DNA of 64,000 bases from assembly GCA_035293985.1 (NCBI GenBank), contig DATGLS010000008.1, forward strand, positions 62,001-126,000, written 5' to 3'. The translations under genes were made by a program, and so were the position numbers. Within the stretch, counting starts at the first letter, position 1. Each line of letters begins with the position of its first letter. This document shows, piece by piece, positions 36,493 through 44,927 of this stretch. The notes beneath the pieces were generated by a model. The model ran no database searches, was not told the DNA's origin, and saw only the letters and a program-made list of their open reading frames with translations. Source of the stretch: JAVDCA01 sp035293985. GTDB lineage: Bacteria > Pseudomonadota > Alphaproteobacteria > Rhizobiales > Xanthobacteraceae.

Positions 36493-36713
36493 TCCCCATC
36501 TGTCGCGGTACCTGAGAGCTTAACCCGCGCACGCCACTCACCGAGTTGCGGCGCGGATGTCCCCTTCGGTGGACGCCAACGTGGTCTCAACGTCGCGTCT
36601 CTCTCCAGATCGTCCAGTCGCGCGGTCCTGGTGCCTGAGAGTTTCCGGGGCGGTTGCTCCGTCGGCGCCGACCGGCCGGTGTCGAAAGCGTCGAACCGGT
36701 GTCGGACTCTCCC
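36493..36713 (-). promoter_or_regulatory. Tandem glycine riboswitch upstream of the DadA-like gene
   Basis: On the minus strand two glycine aptamers follow each other. Aptamer 1 (36713 to ~36622) has GGGAGAGTCC at its start, CCGACGGAGCAACC in the core, and ACTCTCAGGCACCAGGACCG at its end. Aptamer 2 (36608 to 36493) has GGAGAGAGACG, the core CCACCGAAGGGGACATCC, and CTCTCAGGTACCGCGACAGA at its end. These match the conserved glycine-riboswitch elements. Glycine binding should turn the downstream gene on, as usual for this class. Confidence 0.9.
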
Positions 36714-36886
36714 GCGTGACCTTATCGGACCCTGGTGAAATGGCATGGATTGGGCCGAACCGCAACTCAACACCGTGTGACCATTCGGGTTTTTGTCCCT
36801 TGCCCGGCCGCACTGATGAAGAAACCGCAAAGGCACCGCTTCCGCTATGATCGAGGCGACCCGCGGGATGTGCCCAGGATGCGGTC

Positions 36887-38260
36887 ATGTACGCCTCGAC
36901 GATCGACAGTCGCCGCTACACGTTTCGGGACCTGACGACCCTGCTCGCCAAAGCGACGCCTTTGCGCAGCGGCGATCAGCTCGCCGGCATCGCGGCGGCG
37001 AGCGGCGAGGAGCGTGTGGCAGCGCAATATGCGCTCGCCGACCTGCCGCTCGCGACCTTCCTGAGCGAAACCGTCGTCCCCTACGAGGACGACGAGGTCA
37101 CGCGCCTCATCGTCGACACCCACGACAAGCGCGCCTTTGCACCGGTCGCGCATCTGACGGTCGGCGGCCTGCGCGACTGGCTCCTCTCCGACGACGCGAC
37201 GGCCGAGAAGCTCGCCGCGCTCGCGCCCGGCATCACGCCCGAGATGGCGGCCGCCGTCGCCAAGATCAGCGGCTTGCAGGATCTCATGGTGGTGGCGGCG
37301 AAATGCACGGTGGTGAGCCGCTTCCGCTCGACCATCGGCCTGCCCGGCCGGCTCGCGGTGCGGCTGCAGCCCAACCATCCGACGGATGATCCGCGCGGCA
37401 TCGCGGCGAGCATCCTCGACGGGCTCATGCTCGGCGCGGGCGACGCCGTGATCGGCATCAATCCGGCGACCGACAGCCCGGCGCGGGCGCATCAGCTGAT
37501 CGACATGCTCGACGAGATAAGGCTCAAGCTCGACATCCCGACGCAGAGCTGCGTGCTCGCCCACGTCACCACCACGCTCGAGCTGATCCGCCGCAAGGCG
37601 CCGGTCGATCTCGTGTTCCAGTCGATCGCCGGCACGCAGGATGCGAACAAGAGCTTCGGCATCGACCTCGCGCTGCTCGGCGAGGCGCGCGCGGCGGCAC
37701 TCGCGCTCGAGCGCGGCAGCATCGGCGACAACGTCATGTATTTCGAGACCGGCCAGGGCAGTGCGCTCTCGGCCGGCGCCCACCACGGTGTCGACCAGCA
37801 GACGCTCGAGGCGCGCGCCTACGCGGTCGCGCGCGCTCATCAGCCGCTGCTGGTCAACACGGTCGTCGGCTTCATCGGCCCGGAATATCTCTACGACGGC
37901 AAGCAGATCACCCGCGCCGGCCTGGAAGATCACTTCTGCGGCAAGCTGATGGGCGTGCCGATGGGCGTCGACGTCTGCTACACCAACCACGCCGAGGCCG
38001 ACCAGGACGACATGGACGCGCTGCTCGCGCTCCTGGTCGCGGCCGGCGTGAGCTACGTCATGGGCGTGCCCGGCGCCGACGACATCATGCTCGGCTATCA
38101 GAGCACCTCGTTCCACGACGCGCTCGCCATGCGCGACCTGTTTGGGCGGCGGCCGGCGCCGGAGTTCGAGGCCTGGCTCGCGCGCCAGGGGCTGATGGAC
38201 GCGCAGCACCGCGTCCGCCCGCGCGACCTGCCCGATCGCTTCCGTGCCTTGTTGCCATAG
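36887..38260 (+). CDS. eutB: Ethanolamine ammonia-lyase, large (catalytic) subunit
   Basis: 457 residues, close to E. coli EutB (453). Family stretches include AKCTVVSRFRSTIGLPGRLAVRLQPNHPTDD, GDAVIGINPATDS, and the active-site FETGQGSALSAGAHHGVDQQTLEARAYAVA. With EutC it splits ethanolamine to acetaldehyde and ammonia using adenosylcobalamin. The start at ATG 36887 gives the expected N-terminus MYASTIDSRRYTFRDL. No EutA reactivase or microcompartment gene is in the window. Its normal partner eutC lies 4.5 kb away, after a transporter and monooxygenase block. Confidence 0.96.
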   Translation: MYASTIDSRRYTFRDLTTLLAKATPLRSGDQLAGIAAASGEERVAAQYALADLPLATFLSETVVPYEDDEVTRLIVDTHDKRAFAPVAHLTVGGLRDWLLSDDATAEKLAALAPGITPEMAAAVAKISGLQDLMVVAAKCTVVSRFRSTIGLPGRLAVRLQPNHPTDDPRGIAASILDGLMLGAGDAVIGINPATDSPARAHQLIDMLDEIRLKLDIPTQSCVLAHVTTTLELIRRKAPVDLVFQSIAGTQDANKSFGIDLALLGEARAAALALERGSIGDNVMYFETGQGSALSAGAHHGVDQQTLEARAYAVARAHQPLLVNTVVGFIGPEYLYDGKQITRAGLEDHFCGKLMGVPMGVDVCYTNHAEADQDDMDALLALLVAAGVSYVMGVPGADDIMLGYQSTSFHDALAMRDLFGRRPAPEFEAWLARQGLMDAQHRVRPRDLPDRFRALLP

Positions 38261-38271
38261 ACGCAGGTCTC

Positions 38272-38345
38272 TCCGCCCCTTCCCGCTTGCGGAGGAGGAA
38301 TCCGCGCGAAGCGCGCAGGAGGGGGCAAGTCGCCGGCGCATCCGC
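38272..38345. repeat. Family C dispersed repeat, copy 2, directly after eutB
   Basis: CCCCTTCCCGCTTGCGGAGG, AGGAATCCGCGCGAAGCGCG and CAGGAGGGGGCAAGTCGCCG run from 38275. The same order recurs at 42585 before eutC (GCTTGCGGGAGAGGAATACG, CGCGAAGCGCGCAGG, GGCGGCAAGTCGCCGGCGCC). The remainder of 38346-38560 contains no gene that I can support. Confidence 0.65.
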
Positions 38346-38560
38346 AGAGTTCGGGTCAAGCGGCACCCCGTGCAAGGGGCGGGAAACTCGAGCGACGAGC
38401 CGAAGACCTCGACGCAGGGTTGCGCCGGACGATAGTCGAACGTCCACGCGCGGGCGCGACCTATCGCTGCAAGCATGTGGGCGTTGCGCAAACGCGATTG
38501 CGTCCCTGAATCGCCGGCGCGATAGTCTCACTTGCCTGCGACATCAGCGATATCGGATCG

Positions 38561-39343
38561 ATGCGGCCCGCCGTCAGATACGTGATCCCCTTGCTCGCCG
38601 TCGTCGTTGCGGTCGCGCTGTGGGCCGCGCTCGTGCGAACCTTCGCGATCCCCGACTACCTGCTCCCCGCCCCGCAGGTCGTGGCGGCGCGCATCGCCAA
38701 GGACTGGCTCGTCCTGTGGAAGAACGGCGTCTACACCCTGCTCTCGGTGCTGACCGGCTTTGCGGCGAGCATCGCGATCGGCGTGCCGATCGCCTTCGCG
38801 ATCGTGCTCAGCCGCGGCATGGAGCGCATCACCATGCCGTTCCTGGTCATGTCGCAGACCATCCCCAAGGTCGCGATCGCGCCGATCCTGGTGGTGTGGC
38901 TCGGTTTCGGCATCCTGCCGAAGATCGCGATCGTTTTTCTCATCTCGTTCTTCCCGATCGTGGTGTCGACCGTCGTCGGCCTCAAAAGCGTCGAGACCGA
39001 CATGATCGACCTCGTCCGCGCCATGGGCGGCAGCACCGCCAAGATCATGCTGCGCGTGCGCGCGCCCTCGGCGCTCCCGCAGATGTTCGCCGGGCTCAAG
39101 ATCGCGGTGTGCCTCGCGGTGGTGGGCGCGATCGTCGGCGAGTTCGTCGGCTCCGACCGTGGGCTCGGCTACCTGCTGCTGACCTCGACCGGCACCCTCG
39201 ATGGACCCCTGATCTGGGCCGCGCTGATCGTCCTCATCGCCATGGGCATGACGCTGTTCGCGATCGTGTCGTTCATCGAGCGCCTGGCCATCCCGTGGCA
39301 CGTCTCGGTGCGTCTCGACGACGCGGCCGCCTATCAGTCCTGA
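38561..39343 (+). CDS. ABC transporter permease, NitT/TauT/SsuC type
   Basis: 260 residues with six membrane helices. The ATPase-docking EAA loop reads DLVRAMGGSTAKIMLRVRAPSALPQMFAGL, and the preceding segment shows SQTIPKVAIAPILVVWLGFG, both characteristic of SsuC/TauC-like permeases. It works with the binding protein and ATPase that follow. The TauT/NitT group imports sulfonates, nitrate, taurine, pyrimidine precursors or aromatic acids. First gene of a transporter block inserted between eutB and eutC. Confidence 0.93.
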   Translation: MRPAVRYVIPLLAVVVAVALWAALVRTFAIPDYLLPAPQVVAARIAKDWLVLWKNGVYTLLSVLTGFAASIAIGVPIAFAIVLSRGMERITMPFLVMSQTIPKVAIAPILVVWLGFGILPKIAIVFLISFFPIVVSTVVGLKSVETDMIDLVRAMGGSTAKIMLRVRAPSALPQMFAGLKIAVCLAVVGAIVGEFVGSDRGLGYLLLTSTGTLDGPLIWAALIVLIAMGMTLFAIVSFIERLAIPWHVSVRLDDAAAYQS

Positions 39344-39356
39344 AACGGAGAAGCCG

Positions 39357-40376
39357 ATGATCACCCTCTCGCGCCGCGCCCTGCTCGCATCGGCCGCCGG
39401 CCTCGGCGCCGGTCTCGGCACCCTCGCGGCCCGCCCAGCGCGCGCCGCCGACGCCGTCAGCTTCCGCCTCGACTGGACGCTTTCGGGCTATCACCTGCCG
39501 TACTACTGGGCGAAGCAGAAGGGCTACTACGCAGCCGAAAACCTCGACGTCCAGATCAAGGAAGGCGCCGGCTCGGGCAAGACCGTGGCGCTGCTCGCCG
39601 GCAACCAGGAGGACATCGGGCTCGCCGATTTCATGTTCATGGCGCAAGGCGTCGCCAAAGGCATGAAGCTCAAGGCGATCATGGGCGAGGTGCAGAACGG
39701 CGCCTGGGCGATCATCTCGCACGCCGACGCGGCGATCAAGAAGCCTGAGGACCTGATCGGCAAGAGCGTCGCCACCACCGCCGACCACAAGGCGATGCTC
39801 GACCTCTTCCTCGCCATCAACAAGATCCCGGCCGACAAGGTCACGGCCCAGGTGACGAGCCCGGCGACGCGCAACACCGTGTTCGTCAACGGCAAGGTCG
39901 ACAGCTTCATCAGCGTCGTCATCGGCTCGCCGCTCGACCTCGTGGTGCGCGCGCGCCAGGGCAAGGACAAGCCGGTCTACTTCATGCAGTTCGCCGATTT
40001 CGGCATCACCCCCATGGGCCAGGGCGTCTTCGTCAACAGCCAGACACTCGCCGAAAAGCCCGACATGCTGCGCCGGTTCGTGCGCGCGAGCGCCCACGCG
40101 GTCAACGACGTCGCCAGGCCGGCCGCCGTCGACGAGGCGGTCGACATCGCCATGAAACTCTCCGGCGCGCGCGATGAGCGGCGCGACTCGGTCAAGCTGC
40201 AATGGGAGGAGACCATCCCGCGACTGCGCACCGCCAACACGCAGGGGCATCCCTATGGCTGGATGAGCGACAAGGACTGGGCGATCGCCGACGACATCCT
40301 GGTCAAGACCGGGCAGGTCGACAAGCCGATCCCCGTCGAGAACCTCTACACCAACGAATTCGTGCCGACGAGCTGA
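39357..40376 (+). CDS. ABC transporter substrate-binding protein, NMT1/SsuA type
   Basis: 339 residues with a Tat-like signal (LSRRALLASAAGLGAGLG ... ARA) cleaved near residue 31. The mature start FRLDWTLSGYHLPYYWAKQKGYYAAENLDVQIKEG is the standard first strand of NMT1/SsuA proteins. KSVATTADHKAMLDLFLAINKI and TNVEFVPT-like C-terminus complete it. Periplasmic binder for the NitT/TauT-type importer. Unlike the two signal-less NMT1-type proteins near the TRAP operon, this one is clearly exported. Ligand unknown. Confidence 0.93.
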   Translation: MITLSRRALLASAAGLGAGLGTLAARPARAADAVSFRLDWTLSGYHLPYYWAKQKGYYAAENLDVQIKEGAGSGKTVALLAGNQEDIGLADFMFMAQGVAKGMKLKAIMGEVQNGAWAIISHADAAIKKPEDLIGKSVATTADHKAMLDLFLAINKIPADKVTAQVTSPATRNTVFVNGKVDSFISVVIGSPLDLVVRARQGKDKPVYFMQFADFGITPMGQGVFVNSQTLAEKPDMLRRFVRASAHAVNDVARPAAVDEAVDIAMKLSGARDERRDSVKLQWEETIPRLRTANTQGHPYGWMSDKDWAIADDILVKTGQVDKPIPVENLYTNEFVPTS

Positions 40377-40387
40377 TCGCCACTCCG

Positions 40388-41188
40388 ATGCAAGTCGTGG
40401 CGTCCGGCCAGATGGTTGGTATCGAGGTGATCGGCATCGAGGGCGTGAGCCTCGTCTATCGCGCGAAGCGTGCCGACGTGCAGGCGCTCGACAATGTCTC
40501 GTTCGCGGCGCGCGATCGCGAGTTCGTCGCGCTGCTCGGCCCGAGCGGCTGCGGCAAGAGCACCCTGCTCAAGCTGATCGCCGGCCTCATGGCGCCGACG
40601 CGCGGCACGATCCGGGTGAACGGCACCAAGGTCGAAGGACCGACCCGGTCGATCGGCATCGTCTTCCAGAGCCCGCTGCTGATGGCCTGGCGCACCGTGC
40701 TGGCGAACATCCTGCTGCCGATCGACATCCGCAACCTGCGCGCGGCCGACTATCTGCCGGCGGCGCGCGACCTCATCCGCCTGGTCGGCCTCGACGGCTT
40801 CGAGAACGCTCATCCGCATCAGCTCTCCGGCGGCATGCAGCAGCGCGTCGGCCTCTGCCGCGCGCTGGTCCACGATCCCGACCTGCTGATCATGGACGAG
40901 CCGTTCGGCGCGCTCGACGCCATGACGCGCGAGCAGATGAATGCCGAGCTGCAGCGCATCTGGATCGAGCGCCGCAAGACGGTGCTGTTCATCACCCACA
41001 GCATCGCCGAGGCGGTCTTCCTCGCCGATCGCGTGCTGGTGATGTCGCCCCGCCCCGGCCGGCTCGTCGGCGAGATCGCCGTCGACCTGCCGCGGCCGCG
41101 CACGGTCGCGACCACCGAGCTGCCCGAATTCGCCCGCTACACCCGCGAGGTGCGGCGCCACCTCAACACGGCGTCCGTCATCGAGTGA
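40388..41188 (+). CDS. ABC transporter ATP-binding protein, NitT/TauT/SsuB type
   Basis: 266 residues from ATG 40388. Walker A GPSGCGKST, Q-loop FQSPLLMAWRTVLANI, signature LSGGMQQRVGLCRAL, Walker B LLIMDEPFGALDAMTREQ and the His-loop FITHSIAEAVFLADRV are all intact. It powers the importer with the two upstream genes. The next gene is the flavin monooxygenase, 42 bp on, which suggests the imported compound is the monooxygenase substrate. Confidence 0.95.
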   Translation: MQVVASGQMVGIEVIGIEGVSLVYRAKRADVQALDNVSFAARDREFVALLGPSGCGKSTLLKLIAGLMAPTRGTIRVNGTKVEGPTRSIGIVFQSPLLMAWRTVLANILLPIDIRNLRAADYLPAARDLIRLVGLDGFENAHPHQLSGGMQQRVGLCRALVHDPDLLIMDEPFGALDAMTREQMNAELQRIWIERRKTVLFITHSIAEAVFLADRVLVMSPRPGRLVGEIAVDLPRPRTVATTELPEFARYTREVRRHLNTASVIE

Positions 41189-41230
41189 GGTTGCGCGACG
41201 AGCACCGAACAAGAAGAAGGACGACGCACC

Positions 41231-42571
41231 ATGAAGCCGCAGATGCATCTCGCCATCGACGTGTCGTGGACGCAGGTCGAGACCACCTGGCGGGAGCCGG
41301 GCGCGCGCGTCGGCCGGCACTATCCCGACGTCGGCCTGTTCGAGGACATCGCCCGCGTCGCCGAGCGCGGCCTGATCGACCTGATCTTCTTCGGCGACTC
41401 GACCGGCATCCCGAACACCTGGAAGGGCTCGATCGACGACGCGGTGCGCTACGGCGTCGCCTGGCCGCGGCTCGACATGAGCCCGTGGATCACGGCGATG
41501 TCGCGGGTGACCAAGCATGTCGGCTTCGGGCTCACCTATGCGACGACCTTCATGCATCCGTTCTACGTCGCGCGCCTGCTCAACTCGCTCGATCACATCA
41601 CCAACGGGCGCATCGCCTTCAACGTCATCACGTCGCAGCGCAAGGCGGATGCGCAGAACTACGGCTTCGACGAGCTGATGGAGCACGGCCAGCGCTACGA
41701 CCGCATGGACGAGTTCATGGACGTCTGCCGCGCGTTGTGGGCAAGCGTCGACCCGGACGCGTTCAAGTGGGACCGCACGACCGGCCTCGTCGCCGATCCG
41801 GCCAAGGTGCGGCCGATCAATCACGTCGGCAAGTTCTTCAAGGTGAAGGGCCCGCTGAGCGTGCCGCCGTCGCCGCAGATCTGCCCGGTGCTGATCCAGG
41901 CGGGCGGCTCGCCCCGCGGCACGCGCACCGCCGCGCGCTTCGTGGACCACATCTTCGGCGCGCGCAAGCCGATCCCCGCGATGGCGAAGCAGCGCGCCGA
42001 GGTCGACGCGGCGCTCGTCGCCGAAGGGCGCGACCCCGCGAAGGTCGGCATCATCTGGTCGACCCAGGTGATGGTGGGCGAGACCGAGGCCGCGGCGAAG
42101 CGGATGCGCGAGCGCCTGATCGACGGCGTGCCGCGCGAGGCGGTCGGCGTCTGGCTCTCGCACAACACCGGCTTCGACATGTCCACCCTGCCGCCGCGCT
42201 TCTCGCTCAAGGAGCTCAACGAGCGCATCGTCGCCGCCAATGCCTCGCCGGTCGGCTTCGTCGCCACCCTGCTGCAGACGCACGGCGAGAGCGGCGAGAT
42301 CACGCTCGAGGAATTCTTCGATCACGGCCTCAAGGCGGCGACCAGCTACGGCACCACGGTCGCGGGCACCGCGGCACAGATCGCCGATTACCTCGAGGAG
42401 CGGTTCGAAGGCTCCGGCAGCCGCGGCGGCTTCATGCTGCGCCATTCGCAGGCCGAGCAGATCGACGCGCTCCATAATATCGTCGACCTGCTGGTCCCCG
42501 AGCTCCAGCGCCGCGGCCGCTTCCGCACCGCCTATACGGGCAAGACGCTGCGTGAGAACTTGGCGACGTGA
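41231..42571 (+). CDS. LLM-class flavin-dependent monooxygenase, NtaA/SnaA/DmoA type
   Basis: 446 residues, the size of nitrilotriacetate and dimethylsulfide monooxygenase-type proteins, longer than ordinary luciferase-like enzymes. The start LAIDVSWTQVETTWREPGAR, the RLLNSLDHITNGRIAFNVITS segment and the LIQAGGSPRGTRTAARFVDHIF segment are NtaA/DszA-family features. The enzyme uses FMNH2 and O2 to oxidise amines, sulfides or sulfones and needs a partner flavin reductase. With the adjacent sulfonate/amine-type ABC importer it probably forms a catabolic unit. Not part of ethanolamine use by homology. Confidence 0.92.
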   Translation: MKPQMHLAIDVSWTQVETTWREPGARVGRHYPDVGLFEDIARVAERGLIDLIFFGDSTGIPNTWKGSIDDAVRYGVAWPRLDMSPWITAMSRVTKHVGFGLTYATTFMHPFYVARLLNSLDHITNGRIAFNVITSQRKADAQNYGFDELMEHGQRYDRMDEFMDVCRALWASVDPDAFKWDRTTGLVADPAKVRPINHVGKFFKVKGPLSVPPSPQICPVLIQAGGSPRGTRTAARFVDHIFGARKPIPAMAKQRAEVDAALVAEGRDPAKVGIIWSTQVMVGETEAAAKRMRERLIDGVPREAVGVWLSHNTGFDMSTLPPRFSLKELNERIVAANASPVGFVATLLQTHGESGEITLEEFFDHGLKAATSYGTTVAGTAAQIADYLEERFEGSGSRGGFMLRHSQAEQIDALHNIVDLLVPELQRRGRFRTAYTGKTLRENLAT

Positions 42572-42572
42572 G

Positions 42573-42715
42573 TCCGTCTTCCCCTTCCCCGCGCTTGCGG
42601 GAGAGGAATACGCGCGAAGCGCGCAGGGGGGCGGCAAGTCGCCGGCGCCTGCGCAAGCAGCACGCCCTCCCCGCCCGTCCCGGCAAGCGCGGGAGAGGGT
42701 CGCAACCGCCTTTCG
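42573..42715. repeat. Family C dispersed repeat, copy 3, directly before eutC
   Basis: CCCCGCGCTTGCGGGAGAGG, AATACGCGCGAAGCGCGCAGG-like core and GCGGCAAGTCGCCGGCGCC match the copy at 38272. A second unit CCCGTCCCGGCAAGCGCGGG follows. It ends ~20 bp before the eutC ATG. Confidence 0.65.
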
Positions 42716-42735
42716 TGTGGCAAGGCAGAACAGCG

Positions 42736-43524
42736 ATGAAACACGAACCCACTCCGAGCAAGCGAACGCCGCCGCCAGCGCCCACCGACACCGACCTCTG
42801 GCCCTCCCTCCGCGCCCTCACTCCGGCCCGCATCGGCCTTGCCCGCGCCGGCGCCTCGCTCGCGACCAGGCCGGCGCTCGAGTTTCGCCTCGCCCATGCC
42901 CGCGCCCGCGACGCGGTGCATGCGTCGCTCGCCGAGGCACGTCTCCTTGCCGATCTCGCCCCACTCGGCCGCCCGGTGCTGACCGTCGCCAGCGCGGCGC
43001 AAGACCATACGCATTACCTCATGCGCCCCGATCTCGGCCGACGGCTCGCACCGGACGCTGCCGCGACGCTGGCGCCCCACGCCGGAGCCTACGACGTCGC
43101 CTTCGTCATCGCCGACGGCCTCTCGGCCCGTGCCGTGCAGACGCATGCGGCGCCCCTGCTCGCCGCCGTGCTGCCGCGCCTCGCCGGCTGGCGCATCGCG
43201 CCGCTCGTGGTCGTGCGCCACGGCCGCGTCGCGGTCGGCGACGCCGTCGCGACGGCGCTCGGCGCCCAATGCGTTGCCCTCCTGATCGGCGAGCGCCCGG
43301 GCCTCACGGCGCCCGACAGCATGGGCGCCTACCTGACCTGGCAGCCGGGCCCGCAGACGAGCGATGCGGAGCGCAACTGCATCTCCAACATCCGGCCCGA
43401 CGGCATCGGCTGCGTCGATGCGGGGCAGAAGCTCGCGGCGTTGCTGCGCGCCATGCGGACGCGCCGACTGTCCGGCGTGAGCCTCAAGGACGAGACCGAC
43501 GGGCGCCTGATCGAAGGCGGCTGA
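42736..43524 (+). CDS. eutC: Ethanolamine ammonia-lyase, small subunit
   Basis: 262 residues (E. coli EutC is ~295; the difference is in the N-terminal tail). TPARIGLARAGASLATRPALEFRLAHARARDAVH is the EutC signature region. IADGLSARAVQTHAAPLL, VALLIGERPGLTAPDSMGAYLTWQP and ERNCISNIRPDGI complete it. The subunit holds adenosylcobalamin together with EutB and is needed for ammonia-lyase activity. ATG 42736 follows a Family C repeat. Its separation from eutB by four unrelated genes is unusual. Confidence 0.95.
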   Translation: MKHEPTPSKRTPPPAPTDTDLWPSLRALTPARIGLARAGASLATRPALEFRLAHARARDAVHASLAEARLLADLAPLGRPVLTVASAAQDHTHYLMRPDLGRRLAPDAAATLAPHAGAYDVAFVIADGLSARAVQTHAAPLLAAVLPRLAGWRIAPLVVVRHGRVAVGDAVATALGAQCVALLIGERPGLTAPDSMGAYLTWQPGPQTSDAERNCISNIRPDGIGCVDAGQKLAALLRAMRTRRLSGVSLKDETDGRLIEGG

Positions 43525-43575
43525 CGCTTGCCGGGATCGCAGGACGGCGCGCCGCCGGCCCGCGCGGCGCGGCGG

Positions 43576-43911
43576 TCACCACTCGCCCGGACGCACGCAC
43601 ACGCTGGTATATTTCGCGTCATCCCAGATGCAGGCCATTCCCGCGCAGCACGGATGGTTGCTGGCATCGTCACAGTACTCACCATGGGCCGCGCAGGAGG
43701 CTGCGAGCATCGGCGAGGACGATGCATTGCGCGATGCGCGGGGCACTGCGCGCGGGACGAGAAAGCGAGCCGAGGGTCCGGCGCTGGCCGCTGTCGGGAA
43801 CAGCGCCGAATGGGCTGCGGGCAGCACCGGGTCGGACCGGGCGGGTCCTGCGATCAGACCGGTCCCGATCAGGCAAGCAAGTGCAAGAGCAACAGGGCGA
43901 AGCGAAATCAC
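43576..43911 (-). CDS. Secreted knottin-like cysteine-rich peptide precursor
   Basis: 111 residues. A Sec signal (ALALACLIGTGLIAGPARS, cleavage ~residue 26) is followed by a ~45-residue Ala/Ser/Pro-rich spacer and a C-terminal cysteine domain (residues 73-106). The six cysteines are spaced C-x6-C-x7-CC-x4-C-x10-C (Cys73, 80, 88, 89, 94, 105), the layout of inhibitor-cystine-knot (knottin) peptides known from animals and plants and rare in bacteria. No homologue is recognised. The function is unknown; protease inhibition, toxin or adhesion are possible. It lies between eutC and the TetR gene; the minus-strand reading is preferred because it alone has signal and cysteine motif. Confidence 0.75.
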   Translation of the reverse strand: MISLRPVALALACLIGTGLIAGPARSDPVLPAAHSALFPTAASAGPSARFLVPRAVPRASRNASSSPMLAASCAAHGEYCDDASNHPCCAGMACIWDDAKYTSVCVRPGEW

Positions 43912-44043
43912 TTGTTCTTTCCCGTTTGACTCGTCTGCGGGCGGGCGGCGACGCGACCTCTAGCACGAGGCCGGAATCGCCGTTCGGCCAACTTTGCGCA
44001 TATCCTCTGCTGCATGCGCCGGATGGGCGCAGTGCGGAGCTAG

Positions 44044-44168
44044 ACTAGCGTCCGCTCGTCCAATAGAGCGCGAGCGCGCCGGCCAGGATGACCGCCACAC
44101 CCGCCAGGAAGACGAAGCGCGTGCCCTGCTCGATCGTGACGCCGACCGCGGTGTTGCCGGCAGGCCGT
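44044..44168 (-). pseudogene. Remnant of a small membrane protein C-terminus
   Basis: In one minus-strand frame, open but without any start codon, the sequence ends in GVTIEQGTRFVFLAGVAVILAGALALYWTSGR before TAG (44044-44046). One hydrophobic helix is clear. The frame is closed upstream by a stop inside the TetR gene's 3' end. It looks like the tail of a decayed gene or one using a non-standard start. Confidence 0.3.
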
Positions 44169-44852
44169 CTATTCGGCCGGCGCGAACAGCCCCTTCAGCA
44201 CCAGCTCGACATGGGCGTCGAAATACGCCTTGAGATCGAGCGGCTGGCGGTCGCCATACATCATGATCCACAGATCCACCTGGGCGATCGGCGCGATGAT
44301 CACCTGCGGGCACGCCGTGATCGCCGAGGGGCGGATCTCGCCGCGGTCGATGCCGCGCTGGATCACCTGGTCGAGCAGCGCGATGCACGGCCCGTGGACC
44401 TCCTCGCGATAGCGGTCGGCGAGCGCCGGAAAGCGCGGCGCCTCGGCGATCAGCATGCGCGCGACCTCGCGCCGGCGCCGGTCCTCGACGATGTGCTGGT
44501 AGACGTAGCGGAACGACTCGCGCAGCAGGTCGGCGGTCGTGCCTTGGTGGCGCGCGAACATGTCCTGCACGGCGTCGAACGTCACCTTGACGAGCTCGCG
44601 CACCATCGAGATGAACAGGTGCTCCTTGTTGTCGAAGTAGACGTAGATCGTGCCCTTGGTGACGCCGGCGCGCTCGGCGATCTGGTCGAGCGTCGTCGCC
44701 GCATAGCCGTTGCGCGAGAATTCCACGAACGCGGCTTCGAGGATCTCGCCTGGCCGCTCGGCCTTGCGGCGGCGCCTGGCTTCCGTTCGGATATCGCTCA
44801 CATCCGTCATGGTTGCCGTCATGGTCGTAGTCGTGGTCGCGTTTACGGTCAT
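44169..44852 (-). CDS. TetR/AcrR-family repressor of the RND efflux operon
   Basis: 227 residues. The N-terminal HTH is standard: ILEAAFVEFSRNGYAATTLDQIAERAGVTKGTIYVYFDNKEHLF (residues ~37-80). The rest is a helical ligand domain. Divergent from the RND efflux operon, with an AT-rich dyad between them, so it almost certainly represses that operon and is released by a drug-like ligand. Thr-rich first ten residues leave the start uncertain (ATG 44852, 44822 or 44810). The wHTH itself is not affected. Confidence 0.93.
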   Translation of the reverse strand: MTVNATTTTTMTATMTDVSDIRTEARRRRKAERPGEILEAAFVEFSRNGYAATTLDQIAERAGVTKGTIYVYFDNKEHLFISMVRELVKVTFDAVQDMFARHQGTTADLLRESFRYVYQHIVEDRRRREVARMLIAEAPRFPALADRYREEVHGPCIALLDQVIQRGIDRGEIRPSAITACPQVIIAPIAQVDLWIMMYGDRQPLDLKAYFDAHVELVLKGLFAPAE

Positions 44853-44884
44853 GGCATAGGGCGAAAGTCGAGGCCTCGGCTTAT

Positions 44885-44915
44885 TGACTGACCGGATAGT
44901 AAATAACTATTATGC
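44885..44915. promoter_or_regulatory. Probable TetR operator between regulator and RND operon
   Basis: ATAGT (44896-44900) and ACTAT (44906-44910) are inverted arms around AAATA. Just left, TTGACTGACCGG (44884-44895) resembles a half of the GACTGACCGGTCAGTC type operator often seen for TetR regulators of RND pumps. The region is AT-rich and lies between divergent starts, so it should hold both promoters. Confidence 0.5.
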
Positions 44916-44927
44916 TTTTGTTAAGGG

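Noticed and set aside
36721..36886. Possible TATGAT -10 element before eutB at 36846
   Set aside because: No matching -35 element at a good distance; too weak to list as a promoter.
40346..42637. 763-codon open frame on the minus strand
   Set aside because: Lies fully opposite the ABC ATPase and monooxygenase genes, which have complete motifs; the reverse frame has none.
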